A stretch of 5,994 bases of DNA from Candidatus Glassiibacteriota bacterium (lineage in GTDB: Bacteria > Gemmatimonadota > Glassbacteria > GWA2-58-10). Positions within the stretch are counted from its first letter, which is position 1. The number at the start of each line of letters is the position of its first letter. The notes below the pieces were generated by a model that worked only from the letters and a program-made list of their open reading frames with translations, did not search any database and was not told where the DNA came from. Both the position numbers and the translations under genes were made by a program. Where the stretch lies: contig JAFGTO010000266.1 of NCBI GenBank assembly GCA_016934095.1, positions 1-5,994 of the forward strand. Reading direction: 5' to 3'. This document shows, piece after piece, positions 1 to 5,991 of this stretch.

Positions 1-69
1 AAACCATAGACTCAATCCCTTTCGCCAGCCAGGCATAGAGTCCCGCTTTGAATGCACTCGCCGGTCAAT

Positions 70-1371
70 TCAGACTCCAAAAATAGGCTTATTGGTTTTC
101 CACTTGCCGCGGGTGAAGTCCGGGAACTTGACCGGCACGCTGCCCCCGGCCACGGACTGCTCGGAAAGCGGGGTCACCACGCTCCAGGCCACCGCATCGT
201 AGACATCGATCGGCGTGGGCTTCTTCTCTTTCACCGCGTCGTAGAACGAGCGTACCTTGAGGTAGTCCGTGCCGCCGTGGCCGAACTGCTCCGACTTCTC
301 TTTCCAGGCGGTCCACATCGGGTGCTCGTACTGTTCCTGGTACTTGTCGAACGGCTCCCAGGTGTGCTCCTCCGGGCTGAGGTCCTCGAAATACACCGCT
401 TTCCTCAGCTCGTTGTAGAGGCCCTTGGTGCCCTGGATCTTCATCATGTTGGAGTAAGGCCGCGGCGACTGGGTGTCGTGGTTGATCGTGATGGTCAGCC
501 CCTGGTAAGTGCGTATCACCGTGGTGACGATGTCGCCCAGGGCGTACTGGCGCCTGGCGTTGGGGTGGTCCGCGCCGAACTTCGTGCGGATGAAGTGGTT
601 GAGCCCCATCGACCTGGTGGCGGTGGAGGTCAGGTAGTCGAAATAGTCGCCCCGGCAGATATCCATCCAGTGGGCCACCGGTCCCAGGCCGTGGGTGGGG
701 TAGAGGTCGCCGTTGCGGGTGACCGAGTGCTTGCCGCGCCAGAGCAGCTCGCCGTCCGGGCCGAACTTGACGAAGCGCACGTCGTGCTGGTAGCCGCATT
801 CGCCGTGGAGCAGGTCGCCGAACAAGCCGGCGCGGACCATCCGGAGCACGGCGAGGTTGTTCTGCTGGTAGCAATGGTTCTCCAGCATGAAGCAGGGCAT
901 GCCGGTGCGCTCGCTGGTATCGACCAGCTTCCAGCAGTCCTCGACAGTGAAAGCGGCCGGGACCTCGGTGCAGGCGTACTTGCCGTTGTTCATGGCATCC
1001 ACCAGCACCGGCACGTGCAGCTCCCAGGGCGTAGCGGTCACCACGGCGTCCAGGTCTTCCCGGGTGGACATCTTCTTGTAGTCTTCCGGGCCGGTATAGC
1101 CCTCGGGCTTCGGCAGTCCCCGTTTCTCCACCAGGCGCTGCGCCCGCTCGAGGTGTTCGGTGTCGATGTCGCAGATCGCGGGGACCTCGACATCATCCAT
1201 GACCAGGGAGGTTTGCAGCAGGTTGGTGCCCTGGCTGCCCACTCCGACAAAACCCACCCTAACCTTGCGGTCATCCCGTGCAGCCAGCGGGGCGGCCGCA
1301 CCCAGCGAGGTGGCAAGCCCGGCGGCGACAGAACCCCGGATAAAGCTGCGACGGCTGATCGGTTCGTTCAT
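70..1371 (-). CDS. Tat-exported Gfo/Idh/MocA-fold protein, GH109-like (alpha-N-acetylgalactosaminidase family)
   Basis: 433 aa. GH109 enzymes use a tightly bound NAD+ to cleave glycosides, classically terminal alpha-GalNAc, by a redox-assisted mechanism. Seen here: a twin-arginine signal (SRRSFIR, residues 6-12, then an Ala/Gly-rich stretch to about 31), a Rossmann dinucleotide motif GFVGVGSQG (40-48), EVP at 136-138, ENHCY (164-168; GH109 members commonly have ENCCY), and the diagnostic GDLYPTHGLGPV (221-232), whose Tyr224 and His227 fall in the known GH109 active-site region. The C-terminal IDVYDAVAWS...FPDFTRGKW (388-424) also fits this family. The start at 1371 is chosen because AGGGGG lies 6 nt upstream and the Tat signal then sits at the N terminus; an in-frame ATG at 1455 would add 28 residues with no leader character. 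It lies 167 bases downstream of the isomerase gene on the same strand. Family is confident; substrate is not, since many GH109-like proteins are untested and a secreted oxidoreductase is the alternative. Confidence 0.9.
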   Translation of the reverse strand: MNEPISRRSFIRGSVAAGLATSLGAAAPLAARDDRKVRVGFVGVGSQGTNLLQTSLVMDDVEVPAICDIDTEHLERAQRLVEKRGLPKPEGYTGPEDYKKMSTREDLDAVVTATPWELHVPVLVDAMNNGKYACTEVPAAFTVEDCWKLVDTSERTGMPCFMLENHCYQQNNLAVLRMVRAGLFGDLLHGECGYQHDVRFVKFGPDGELLWRGKHSVTRNGDLYPTHGLGPVAHWMDICRGDYFDYLTSTATRSMGLNHFIRTKFGADHPNARRQYALGDIVTTVIRTYQGLTITINHDTQSPRPYSNMMKIQGTKGLYNELRKAVYFEDLSPEEHTWEPFDKYQEQYEHPMWTAWKEKSEQFGHGGTDYLKVRSFYDAVKEKKPTPIDVYDAVAWSVVTPLSEQSVAGGSVPVKFPDFTRGKWKTNKPIFGV

Positions 1372-1400
1372 TTCTACCCCCTGAAAAAAGGACTCTACAA

Positions 1401-1459
1401 CTGTTTGCAGGTCAACTGGACTGATATTTTTACTAGCCCTGCGGCATTGACGCAAACAG
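1401..1459. repeat. 8-bp inverted repeat flanking the possible GH109 promoter
   Basis: CTGTTTGC at 1401-1408 is the exact reverse complement of GCAAACAG at 1452-1459. The arms are about 51 bp apart centre to centre, roughly five helical turns. The right arm overlaps the candidate -35 element and the left arm lies near the expected transcription start. It could be a pair of regulator half-sites; chance cannot be excluded for arms this short. Confidence 0.3.
1427..1455 (-). promoter_or_regulatory. possible sigma70-type promoter for the GH109-like gene
   Basis: Read on the minus strand, TTGCGT (1450-1455) is followed after 17 nt by TAAAAA (1427-1432), an A/T-rich patch in GC-rich DNA. It would give a leader of about 50 nt before the start at 1371. 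The -35 and -10 matches are imperfect, so the gene may instead be read only from the isomerase promoter. Confidence 0.25.
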
Positions 1460-1480
1460 CCGGCCGCACCTGGAAGGCTA

Positions 1481-1490
1481 AAGTTAACTT
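1481..1490. repeat. 10-bp perfect AT-rich palindrome
   Basis: AAGTTAACTT is self-complementary and stands out from the GC-rich surroundings in the gap between the isomerase and GH109-like genes. It sits about 26 bp upstream of the candidate -35 element, where a regulator could bind. No family assignment is possible. Confidence 0.2.
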
Positions 1491-1538
1491 ACCCCAGCGG
1501 AGAAAGCAAAGGGACCTTACGGCGGGGGAAACCCGGCA

Positions 1539-3020
1539 TCAGGCAAAAGGGTTTTCATCCCCGTAAAAAGTCCCTGCCGGCAGGTTGAAACAGACTTCCC
1601 CGACCCCGAGCATCCTGACCGCACTGAAAAGGGTTTTCCCGGCATGGCTGAAAGCCACCGCCGTGTGGTGGGGGAACCGCCTGCCGATCAGCACGTGGCG
1701 GTAGAAGCGGGCCATCTCGCTGATTGCAATCACGCCGATGCCACCGAACGACTTGGGATCCAGGTCGAGAATCTCACCCTCGGCCGCATACGAGGTAAGC
1801 TCCCCCCGGGCAGTGGACTGCAGCCTGAAAATAGTGACCTCGCCCGGCCGCAGGCGGCCTTCCAGGGTCCCCCGGGTGATGTCAGGCTCCTTGCCGGGTT
1901 CCATCATCCGGTGCATGATCAACTGGTATTTCAGCGAGAAGTCCTGCATGCAGCAGGTGGGCGTATTGCCGCAGTGGAAACCCATGAAAAGGTCGGTCGG
2001 CCGGTAACCGCCGACTTTGTCCGCGGCGCTTTCCAGCATGTCGGAGGGTACGGTGTTGTTGATGTCCAGCAGGGTGGCCGGCCCTCCGCTGGCGGCGCAG
2101 GCCAGGTATTCGCTGAGCGCCCCGTAGATGTCCACCTCGCATGCCACCGGGATTCCCCGGGAAGCCAGCCTGGAATTGACATAACAGGGCACGAACCCGA
2201 AGTATTTCTCGAAAGCCGGCCAGCATTTGCAGGCGAAAGCTCCATAGCTGCACACCCCGAGGTTCCGCTCGTAGAAAGAGGTCAGGGCGCACTCGTAGCG
2301 GGCGAGCTTTTCCAGCAGGTCCGGGTAAGTGTTGCCCTTGCCCAGCTCGGCGGCCATTTCCCGGGCCACCTCTTTCACCCGGGGATGGCGCTCCGCCTGC
2401 AGGTAGAGGTCGTAGAGGTCCAGCTCGCTGTTCTCCATCACCTCGACCCCGAGCCTGAAAAGGGGCTCGACCGGGGCGTTGCAGGCGAAAAAGTCCTGCG
2501 GCCGGGGCCCGAAAGCGAAAATTTTCAGGTGTGCCACTCCCAGCACGGCGCGGGCCACCGGGATGAACTCCTCTATCAGCCGGGCCGCCTGGGCCGCCGT
2601 GCCCACCGGATACTCGGGGATGTATGGGTTTAATCCCCGGAGCCCGCAGTTGTAGGAGGCGTTGAGCATGCCGCAGTATGCATCTCCCCGGCCCTGGACC
2701 AGGCCATCCCCGCTTTCCTCGGCCGCCGCGCAAAGCATCACCGGCCCGTCGAACCGCTGTCCCAGCAGGCTGAGCGGCCCCTCCGGCCCGAAGTTGCCCA
2801 GGTAGATCACCAGCGCGTTTATCCCCTTGTCCTTGAGCTCTTTTTCGGCCGCAGGCAGGTCCGCTTCGCTTTCCACCAAGGTCTCGCAGAGGGTAACCGC
2901 CAGGCCGCGCTTCCCGCACTCCTCCAAAAGTCTCCTGCTCCTGGCCAGAGAAAGCTCGCCCGGGAAACAGTCCCTGCTCACCGCCACGATGCCGACTTTT
3001 ACCTCAGGCAGGTTGTTCAT
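1539..3020 (-). CDS. L-fucose/L-arabinose isomerase family protein
   Basis: 493 aa, cytoplasmic, with no signal peptide. The family interconverts aldoses and ketoses (L-fucose/L-fuculose, L-arabinose/L-ribulose and relatives) using a divalent metal held by Glu, Asp and His. The N-terminal half begins VKVGIVAVSRD (8-18) and has the Rossmann-like INALVIYLGNFG region (67-78). The C-terminal half has CEVDIYGALSEYL (294-306) with Glu295, TLLDINN (316-322) with Asp319, FHCGN (348-352), and a His-rich segment at 451-459 (His451, His452, His459); these are the likely metal and catalytic residues. Length is near AraA (about 500) and shorter than E. coli FucI (591). The start is set by a strong GGAAGGAG five bases upstream. 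It holds 18 cysteines, many for a protein this size. It is probably first in a transcript continuing to the GH109-like gene. Substrate cannot be told from sequence: fucose and arabinose are both possible, as is another deoxy or pentose sugar. Confidence 0.85.
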   Translation of the reverse strand: MNNLPEVKVGIVAVSRDCFPGELSLARSRRLLEECGKRGLAVTLCETLVESEADLPAAEKELKDKGINALVIYLGNFGPEGPLSLLGQRFDGPVMLCAAAEESGDGLVQGRGDAYCGMLNASYNCGLRGLNPYIPEYPVGTAAQAARLIEEFIPVARAVLGVAHLKIFAFGPRPQDFFACNAPVEPLFRLGVEVMENSELDLYDLYLQAERHPRVKEVAREMAAELGKGNTYPDLLEKLARYECALTSFYERNLGVCSYGAFACKCWPAFEKYFGFVPCYVNSRLASRGIPVACEVDIYGALSEYLACAASGGPATLLDINNTVPSDMLESAADKVGGYRPTDLFMGFHCGNTPTCCMQDFSLKYQLIMHRMMEPGKEPDITRGTLEGRLRPGEVTIFRLQSTARGELTSYAAEGEILDLDPKSFGGIGVIAISEMARFYRHVLIGRRFPHHTAVAFSHAGKTLFSAVRMLGVGEVCFNLPAGTFYGDENPFA

Positions 3021-3045
3021 CCGTACTCCTTCCGCTGGAATATCA

Positions 3046-3073
3046 TTGACAAATCTTCATAGTGGTTGTTAAT
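3046..3073 (+). promoter_or_regulatory. possible sigma70-type promoter reading rightward
   Basis: A perfect TTGACA (3046-3051) is followed after 16 nt by GTTAAT (3068-3073), which matches TATAAT at four of six positions. Transcription would start near 3080, giving a leader of about 120 nt before the small frame at 3202. The exact -35 hexamer is the main support; the -10 is weak. Confidence 0.33.
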
Positions 3074-3074
3074 C

Positions 3075-3104
3075 ATTTTAACTGGACCGGCGAGTCCGGT
3101 GCAA
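3075..3104 (-). promoter_or_regulatory. probable promoter for the isomerase (and GH109-like) genes
   Basis: On the minus strand TTGCAC (3099-3104) is followed after 18 nt by TAAAAT (3075-3080), five of six matches to the -10 consensus. Transcription would start near 3068 and leave a leader of about 48 nt with the GGAAGGAG site at its end. The element interleaves with the rightward candidate, so the two could not easily be occupied by polymerase at once. Confidence 0.4.
3081..3100. promoter_or_regulatory. operator-like imperfect palindrome between -35 and -10
   Basis: ACTGGAC (3081-3087) and GTCCGGT (3094-3100) form a dyad around a six-base centre; eight of ten position pairs over the 20-bp site are complementary. 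It fills the spacer of the leftward promoter and overlaps the start of the rightward transcript, a position from which a bound repressor would block both. Even symmetry of about 20 bp is typical of LacI- or GntR-type sites, but no regulator gene is in the window, so the family is open. Confidence 0.35.
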
Positions 3105-3142
3105 GTGAAACGTGCAGTCCTGACCGTGCATGGAAACATTCC

Positions 3143-3166
3143 CGGAGCGCTCCGCCCGGCGCCGGG
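3143..3166. repeat. two abutting 12-bp perfect palindromes
   Basis: CGGAGCGCTCCG (3143-3154) is followed with no gap by CCCGGCGCCGGG (3155-3166). Both are perfectly self-complementary and share the same GCGC centre. As RNA in the leader of the small frame each could form a 4-bp stem with a GCGC loop; as DNA they could be protein-binding sites. There is no T-run after them, so a classical terminator is not supported. Confidence 0.5.
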
Positions 3167-3201
3167 GCTGAATAAGTCGTTGCACAAATTCCGGAGGGAC
3201 C

Positions 3202-3351
3202 ATGGCCGGAAAAAAATTCGGCAAGCTGCCCAACCGCCAGAACAAGCAACATGCCCGGAAACACGCCGTTTCCCCGCCGGCACGCAGGTCAGGGAGCATG
3301 GCGAAACCTGCCGCCAGGCAGGAAAACAGCACGCTGCCCAGGAAACCGTAA
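3202..3351 (+). CDS. small, highly basic hypothetical protein (49 aa)
   Basis: I do not recognise this protein. The frame opens at ATG 3202 with GGAGGG ending three bases before it, and ends at TAA 3349-3351. The product begins MAGKKFGKLPNRQNKQ and contains 7 Lys, 6 Arg and 2 His against a single acidic residue (Glu41), with no hydrophobic segment and no cysteine. It would be cytoplasmic, disordered or nucleic-acid/ribosome-binding in character; that is inference from composition only. Third codon positions are about 73% G+C (35 of 48) against about 58% and 56% at the first two, a mild coding-like bias in line with the neighbouring genes. It lies 112 bases upstream of the aldose epimerase gene on the same strand, behind a rightward promoter candidate. 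Longer overlapping frames here lack a ribosome-binding site. It may also be non-coding leader with a chance frame. Confidence 0.45.
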   Translation: MAGKKFGKLPNRQNKQHARKHAVSPPARRSGSMAKPAARQENSTLPRKP

Positions 3352-3463
3352 CAGGGACCTGAGCCCGTTCCCGTTTGCCGGAAAACGACCGCCGGGACTG
3401 GTCAGCGGGTAACCGCAACGGTTTCCATGAAGGCTTGCTATCCTACAACCCCGGGGGATGATC

Positions 3464-4552
3464 ATGCAGTTCACAAAGGCAAAGCTCTTCATTCGTTCTT
3501 TTCCCGGCCCGGCGGCGGCGCTGCTCTGCGGTGTCCTGGCCTCGGGCTGCGGGGAAAAGGCGCCGGAGCAGCCGGCGCCTCCCCCTTTCAGCGCCCGGGT
3601 GGAAACCGACAAAACCTTGGGCCGCCCGGTGGTGGTGCTCGCCAGGGCGGGCGCCCTCCCGCTCGAGGCCAGGATCGCTCCTGGCGCCGGGGCGAACCTG
3701 TTCAGCCTGACCTGCCAGGGCCAGGACCCGATCTACCCTCCCGACTCAATGGCCGGGTTCGACGGCTCCAGGCCGGGAATCCCGGTGCTCTATCCCAGCC
3801 CCTGCCGGCTGACCAGCGGCAGGTTCGCCTTTGATGGGGTATCTTTCGATTTCGGCATCAACCGCGATGGGAACTGGATCCACGGGCTGGTCCGCAACGA
3901 GCCCTGGGAGCACGGGCCGCCGGCCGCAGACCAGCACGGGGCCCGGGTGCTGACCTGGATCGATTTCCGGCCGGGCAGCCCGCTTTACGAAAAATTCGGT
4001 TTCGACCACAGGCTGAGCCTGCTTTTCTCTATCGATGACCAGGGACTGCGCATCGGCTACAAGGTGGAAAACCGGGACAGCAGGAGGCTGCCTTTCGGGT
4101 TCGGGGTGCACCCCTATTTCAATTACCTGGGGCCGCGCGACCAGGCGTATGTCCAGGTCCCCGCCGGGGAGCAGATGGAGCTGGCGGACCTGATACCCAC
4201 CGGGCGCCTGGAGAAAGTGGAGGGCACTGCCACCGACCTGCGCCAGCCCACGCAGGTGGCTGGCCGGGCAATCGACAATGTCTATTTCGGCATGACCCCG
4301 CAGCAGCAGGCCCGCATCGAATACCGCCAGGCCGGCATCAGGATCAGCCTCACCGCCTCGGAGGCTTTCAGGCACCTGATTGTCTGGAACGACCCGGCGA
4401 ACCCCTTTTTCTGTGTCGAGAACATGACTTGCTCGCCGGACGTTTTCAATGTCTACGCCCGCGGCTTCGAGGAGGAATCGGGCCTGCAGGTTGTCCCGCC
4501 GCACGGCAGCAGCGAGGGCTGGATACGCTACCTGGTCGAGACCATGGAGTAA
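3464..4552 (+). CDS. aldose 1-epimerase (mutarotase) family lipoprotein
   Basis: 362 aa. Aldose 1-epimerases interconvert alpha and beta anomers of aldoses. The galactose-mutarotase-type fold is shown by IHGLVRNEPWE (139-149; compare the NHG...R..W motif), GFGVHPYFNY (212-221), DNVYFG (271-276) and VWNDPANPFFCVENMT (307-322). His140, His216, Asp271 and Glu319 match the family's active-site set, with His216 as the expected acid and Glu319 as the base. The N terminus has basic residues, a hydrophobic run and LASGC ending at Cys29, followed by a Pro-rich linker. This is a lipoprotein signal, though Ala at -3 is less usual than Leu. Start 3464 is preferred because GGGGGA lies five bases upstream; an ATG at 3458 would add two residues but overlaps that site. 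It converges on the acetokinase-family gene. Sugar specificity is not readable, and some members of this fold act on sugar phosphates or have lost activity. Confidence 0.85.
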   Translation: MQFTKAKLFIRSFPGPAAALLCGVLASGCGEKAPEQPAPPPFSARVETDKTLGRPVVVLARAGALPLEARIAPGAGANLFSLTCQGQDPIYPPDSMAGFDGSRPGIPVLYPSPCRLTSGRFAFDGVSFDFGINRDGNWIHGLVRNEPWEHGPPAADQHGARVLTWIDFRPGSPLYEKFGFDHRLSLLFSIDDQGLRIGYKVENRDSRRLPFGFGVHPYFNYLGPRDQAYVQVPAGEQMELADLIPTGRLEKVEGTATDLRQPTQVAGRAIDNVYFGMTPQQQARIEYRQAGIRISLTASEAFRHLIVWNDPANPFFCVENMTCSPDVFNVYARGFEEESGLQVVPPHGSSEGWIRYLVETME

Positions 4553-4561
4553 GCCGCGGTA

Positions 4562-4619
4562 ATGCCGGCCTGAGGGAGAGCCCCACTCGCCGCCGGCTCC
4601 GGCGGGAAGGCCCGGGCAT
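4562..4619. terminator. GC-rich stem-loop between convergent genes, possible bidirectional terminator
   Basis: An inner hairpin pairs CCGCCG (4590-4595) with CGGCGG (4600-4605) around GCTC. An outer imperfect stem pairs ATGCCGGCC (4562-4570) with 4609-4619, with a two-base bulge. It lies just past the stop codons of both converging genes. Neither side has a U-tract, so intrinsic termination is uncertain; it may mainly stabilise 3' ends. Confidence 0.3.
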
Positions 4620-4667
4620 CCGGTGCAGCTGCTGGTCATGCTTTAATGGATGAACCGGTCCGGGCGA

Positions 4668-5936
4668 CTATAAATCGAACTGCATCTCTGCCGGAGAGAG
4701 GTCCCTGCCCAGCTCCACCACCTTCCTGGTGAAAAAGGCCACCACCAGCTCCTCGTTCGCCTGCACCACGTATACCTGGACCGGCGAGGAATCCGCAGAT
4801 ATTCTGCCATCGGTCCCAAGCACCGAGTCGTTGCGCCGGGGGTCGAGGCGTACCCCGAGGTATTCCAGGCCGGCACAGACTGCGGCCCTGACTCCTGGTG
4901 CTTTCTCGCCGATCCCCCCGGCGAACCCCAGTGCATCCACGCCGTTCAACACGGCGGCGTACGCCCCGATGTACTGCCGGACATTTTCGGCATAGGCCTC
5001 GACTGCGAGCCGGGCCCTGTGGTCTCCCCGCCCTGCGGCATCGAGGATATCGGCCATTTCTCCTGATCCGATCCCCGAAATCCCGGCAAGACCGGATTCG
5101 CTGGAGAGTATCTCCTCCATCCGCCCCGGGGAGAGCTTTCCCCGGCGCATGGCGTAGAGGACCGCATAGACATCGATGTCTCCGACCCTGGTGCCCTGGA
5201 AATGTCCCGACTGGGGGGAAAACCTCATCGAGGTAGCCACCGATTTCCCATCCTCGATGGCGTGCGTGGAGCTGCTTCCTCCCAGGTGGTTGTAGACCAG
5301 CCTGAAAGGAGAGGGCATCCCCCTGCCGGTCTCCCGGCAGTACTGAAGGTGCATCTGCCTGATCCTGGCCGTGCCGTACCTGCCGGTTGCGCCGTGGAAG
5401 CCTTTCTGCTCCAGGCCGAGCGAGCGCTCCATCTCCAGGGGCAGGCCGGTCAGCCTGCGGTGCTCCGGGATGCAGTGGTGGAAAGAAGTCTCGAAAACAC
5501 CGACCAGCGGGACCTCGCCCAGGATCCCGGCGAACATCTCGATGGTTTGTACGTAAGGTAAATTGTGGGCTGGGGCCACGAAGGCGAACCTCTTCATCTC
5601 GGCCAGGACCTCTCCGTCGAGACGGCACGCCCCCCTGCCGGTGCCTGCCAGCACGGTCTTGAACCCAACCGCCTTGATATCCGCAACCTCACGGATTACA
5701 CCGCTTTCCGTGTACCAGCCCAGGACCAGCCCCAGTCCCTGCTCGAACCCCAGCACCTCGACTTTTTCCTCGAGTTTCGGACCCTCGCCCACCCGGTGGC
5801 TGAAAGTCGACTCCCCTTCAGAGGTGATCCTGTCGAGATTGGCTTCCCCCAGAAAGCTCACCCGGTTGCGGCTGTCAATCTCGACGATCCTGGTTTTCAG
5901 GCTGGTACTGCCGAGGTTGCCTATGGCTATTATCAT
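4668..5936 (-). CDS. divergent acetate kinase family (acetokinase) protein
   Basis: 422 aa, cytoplasmic. The family transfers phosphate between ATP and acetate, propionate or butyrate. The N-terminal NLGSTSLK (7-14) keeps Asn7, Ser10, Ser12 and Lys14 in the numbering of the Methanosarcina enzyme. Also present are APAHN (121-125), VFETSFHH (147-154), GFHG (179-182), HLGG (217-220), GKSVATSM (230-237), GTRVGDID (248-255) with the conserved Arg250, GGIGE (340-344) and ANEEL (393-397). Several normally invariant positions differ: the GHRVVHGG segment reads GFKTVLAGTG (91-100), so the substrate-contacting Arg is Lys93; the catalytic Asp is Glu149; the His of GTSH is Gly185; and the Asn of HLGNG is Gly220. 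The fold is clear but acetate as substrate is not. The start at 5936 matches the family N terminus exactly; upstream GGGG is a weak ribosome-binding site. No phosphotransacetylase gene is visible beside it. Confidence 0.85.
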   Translation of the reverse strand: MIIAIGNLGSTSLKTRIVEIDSRNRVSFLGEANLDRITSEGESTFSHRVGEGPKLEEKVEVLGFEQGLGLVLGWYTESGVIREVADIKAVGFKTVLAGTGRGACRLDGEVLAEMKRFAFVAPAHNLPYVQTIEMFAGILGEVPLVGVFETSFHHCIPEHRRLTGLPLEMERSLGLEQKGFHGATGRYGTARIRQMHLQYCRETGRGMPSPFRLVYNHLGGSSSTHAIEDGKSVATSMRFSPQSGHFQGTRVGDIDVYAVLYAMRRGKLSPGRMEEILSSESGLAGISGIGSGEMADILDAAGRGDHRARLAVEAYAENVRQYIGAYAAVLNGVDALGFAGGIGEKAPGVRAAVCAGLEYLGVRLDPRRNDSVLGTDGRISADSSPVQVYVVQANEELVVAFFTRKVVELGRDLSPAEMQFDL

Positions 5937-5961
5937 GTTGACCGGTATCCCCAGTCCCAGG

Positions 5962-5991
5962 ATTATACAGGCTTTTTATGCTTATGGTGAA
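5962..5991 (-). promoter_or_regulatory. probable sigma70-type promoter for the acetokinase-family gene
   Basis: On the minus strand TTCACC (5986-5991) is followed after 18 nt by a perfect TATAAT (5962-5967). Transcription would start near 5955, leaving a leader of about 19 nt. This suggests the gene is transcribed on its own from this point, although DNA beyond the right edge is not visible. Confidence 0.45.

Larger units (their letters stand above)
3021..3463. other. 443-base divergent intergenic region
   Basis: This separates the minus-strand isomerase from the plus-strand aldose epimerase. The part nearest the isomerase (3040-3080) is A/T-rich and carries promoter-like elements on both strands. 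The middle (3143-3166) is a GC-rich double palindrome. One small frame with a good ribosome-binding site occupies 3202-3351. From 3352 to 3463 I see no coding signal; a weak extended -10 (TG, C, TATCCT, 3436-3444) could serve the epimerase gene, and a short AACCG/CGGTT dyad lies at 3411-3423. No tRNA or recognised riboswitch was found. Confidence 0.7.

Noticed and set aside
1..35. Possible start of a further minus-strand gene at the left edge: ATG at 7 with AAGGGA about 8 bases upstream, or ATG at 35.
   Set aside because: Too few codons are visible to support a gene, although the spacing would fit a continuing operon.
1372..1455. N-terminal extension of the GH109-like protein to an ATG at 1455.
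   Set aside because: It would bury the twin-arginine signal 28 residues inside, and the Shine-Dalgarno site supports the start at 1371.
52..1566. A 504-codon open frame on the plus strand opposite the GH109-like gene.
   Set aside because: It mirrors the minus-strand gene, has a low-complexity Val/Gly/His-rich product and no recognisable motif; long antisense frames are expected in GC-rich coding DNA.
3084..3135. A GAGTCCGGTGCAAGTGAAA-like stretch faintly resembling a group II intron domain near an ORF.
   Set aside because: The expected pairing arm (TGCACC) is absent and there is no reverse transcriptase or intron boundary in the window.
3066..3362. A 98-codon plus-strand frame overlapping the 49-codon basic frame.
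   Set aside because: There is no ribosome-binding site before its ATG and it runs through the palindromes and promoter region; the 3202 start has a far better site.
3746..4639. A 297-codon minus-strand frame opposite the aldose epimerase gene.
   Set aside because: The opposite strand carries a complete family match with catalytic residues; this frame has no family motif.
4636..5628. A 330-codon minus-strand frame overlapping the acetokinase-family gene in another frame.
   Set aside because: It is Arg/Gly/Pro-rich and is the shifted shadow of a confident gene.
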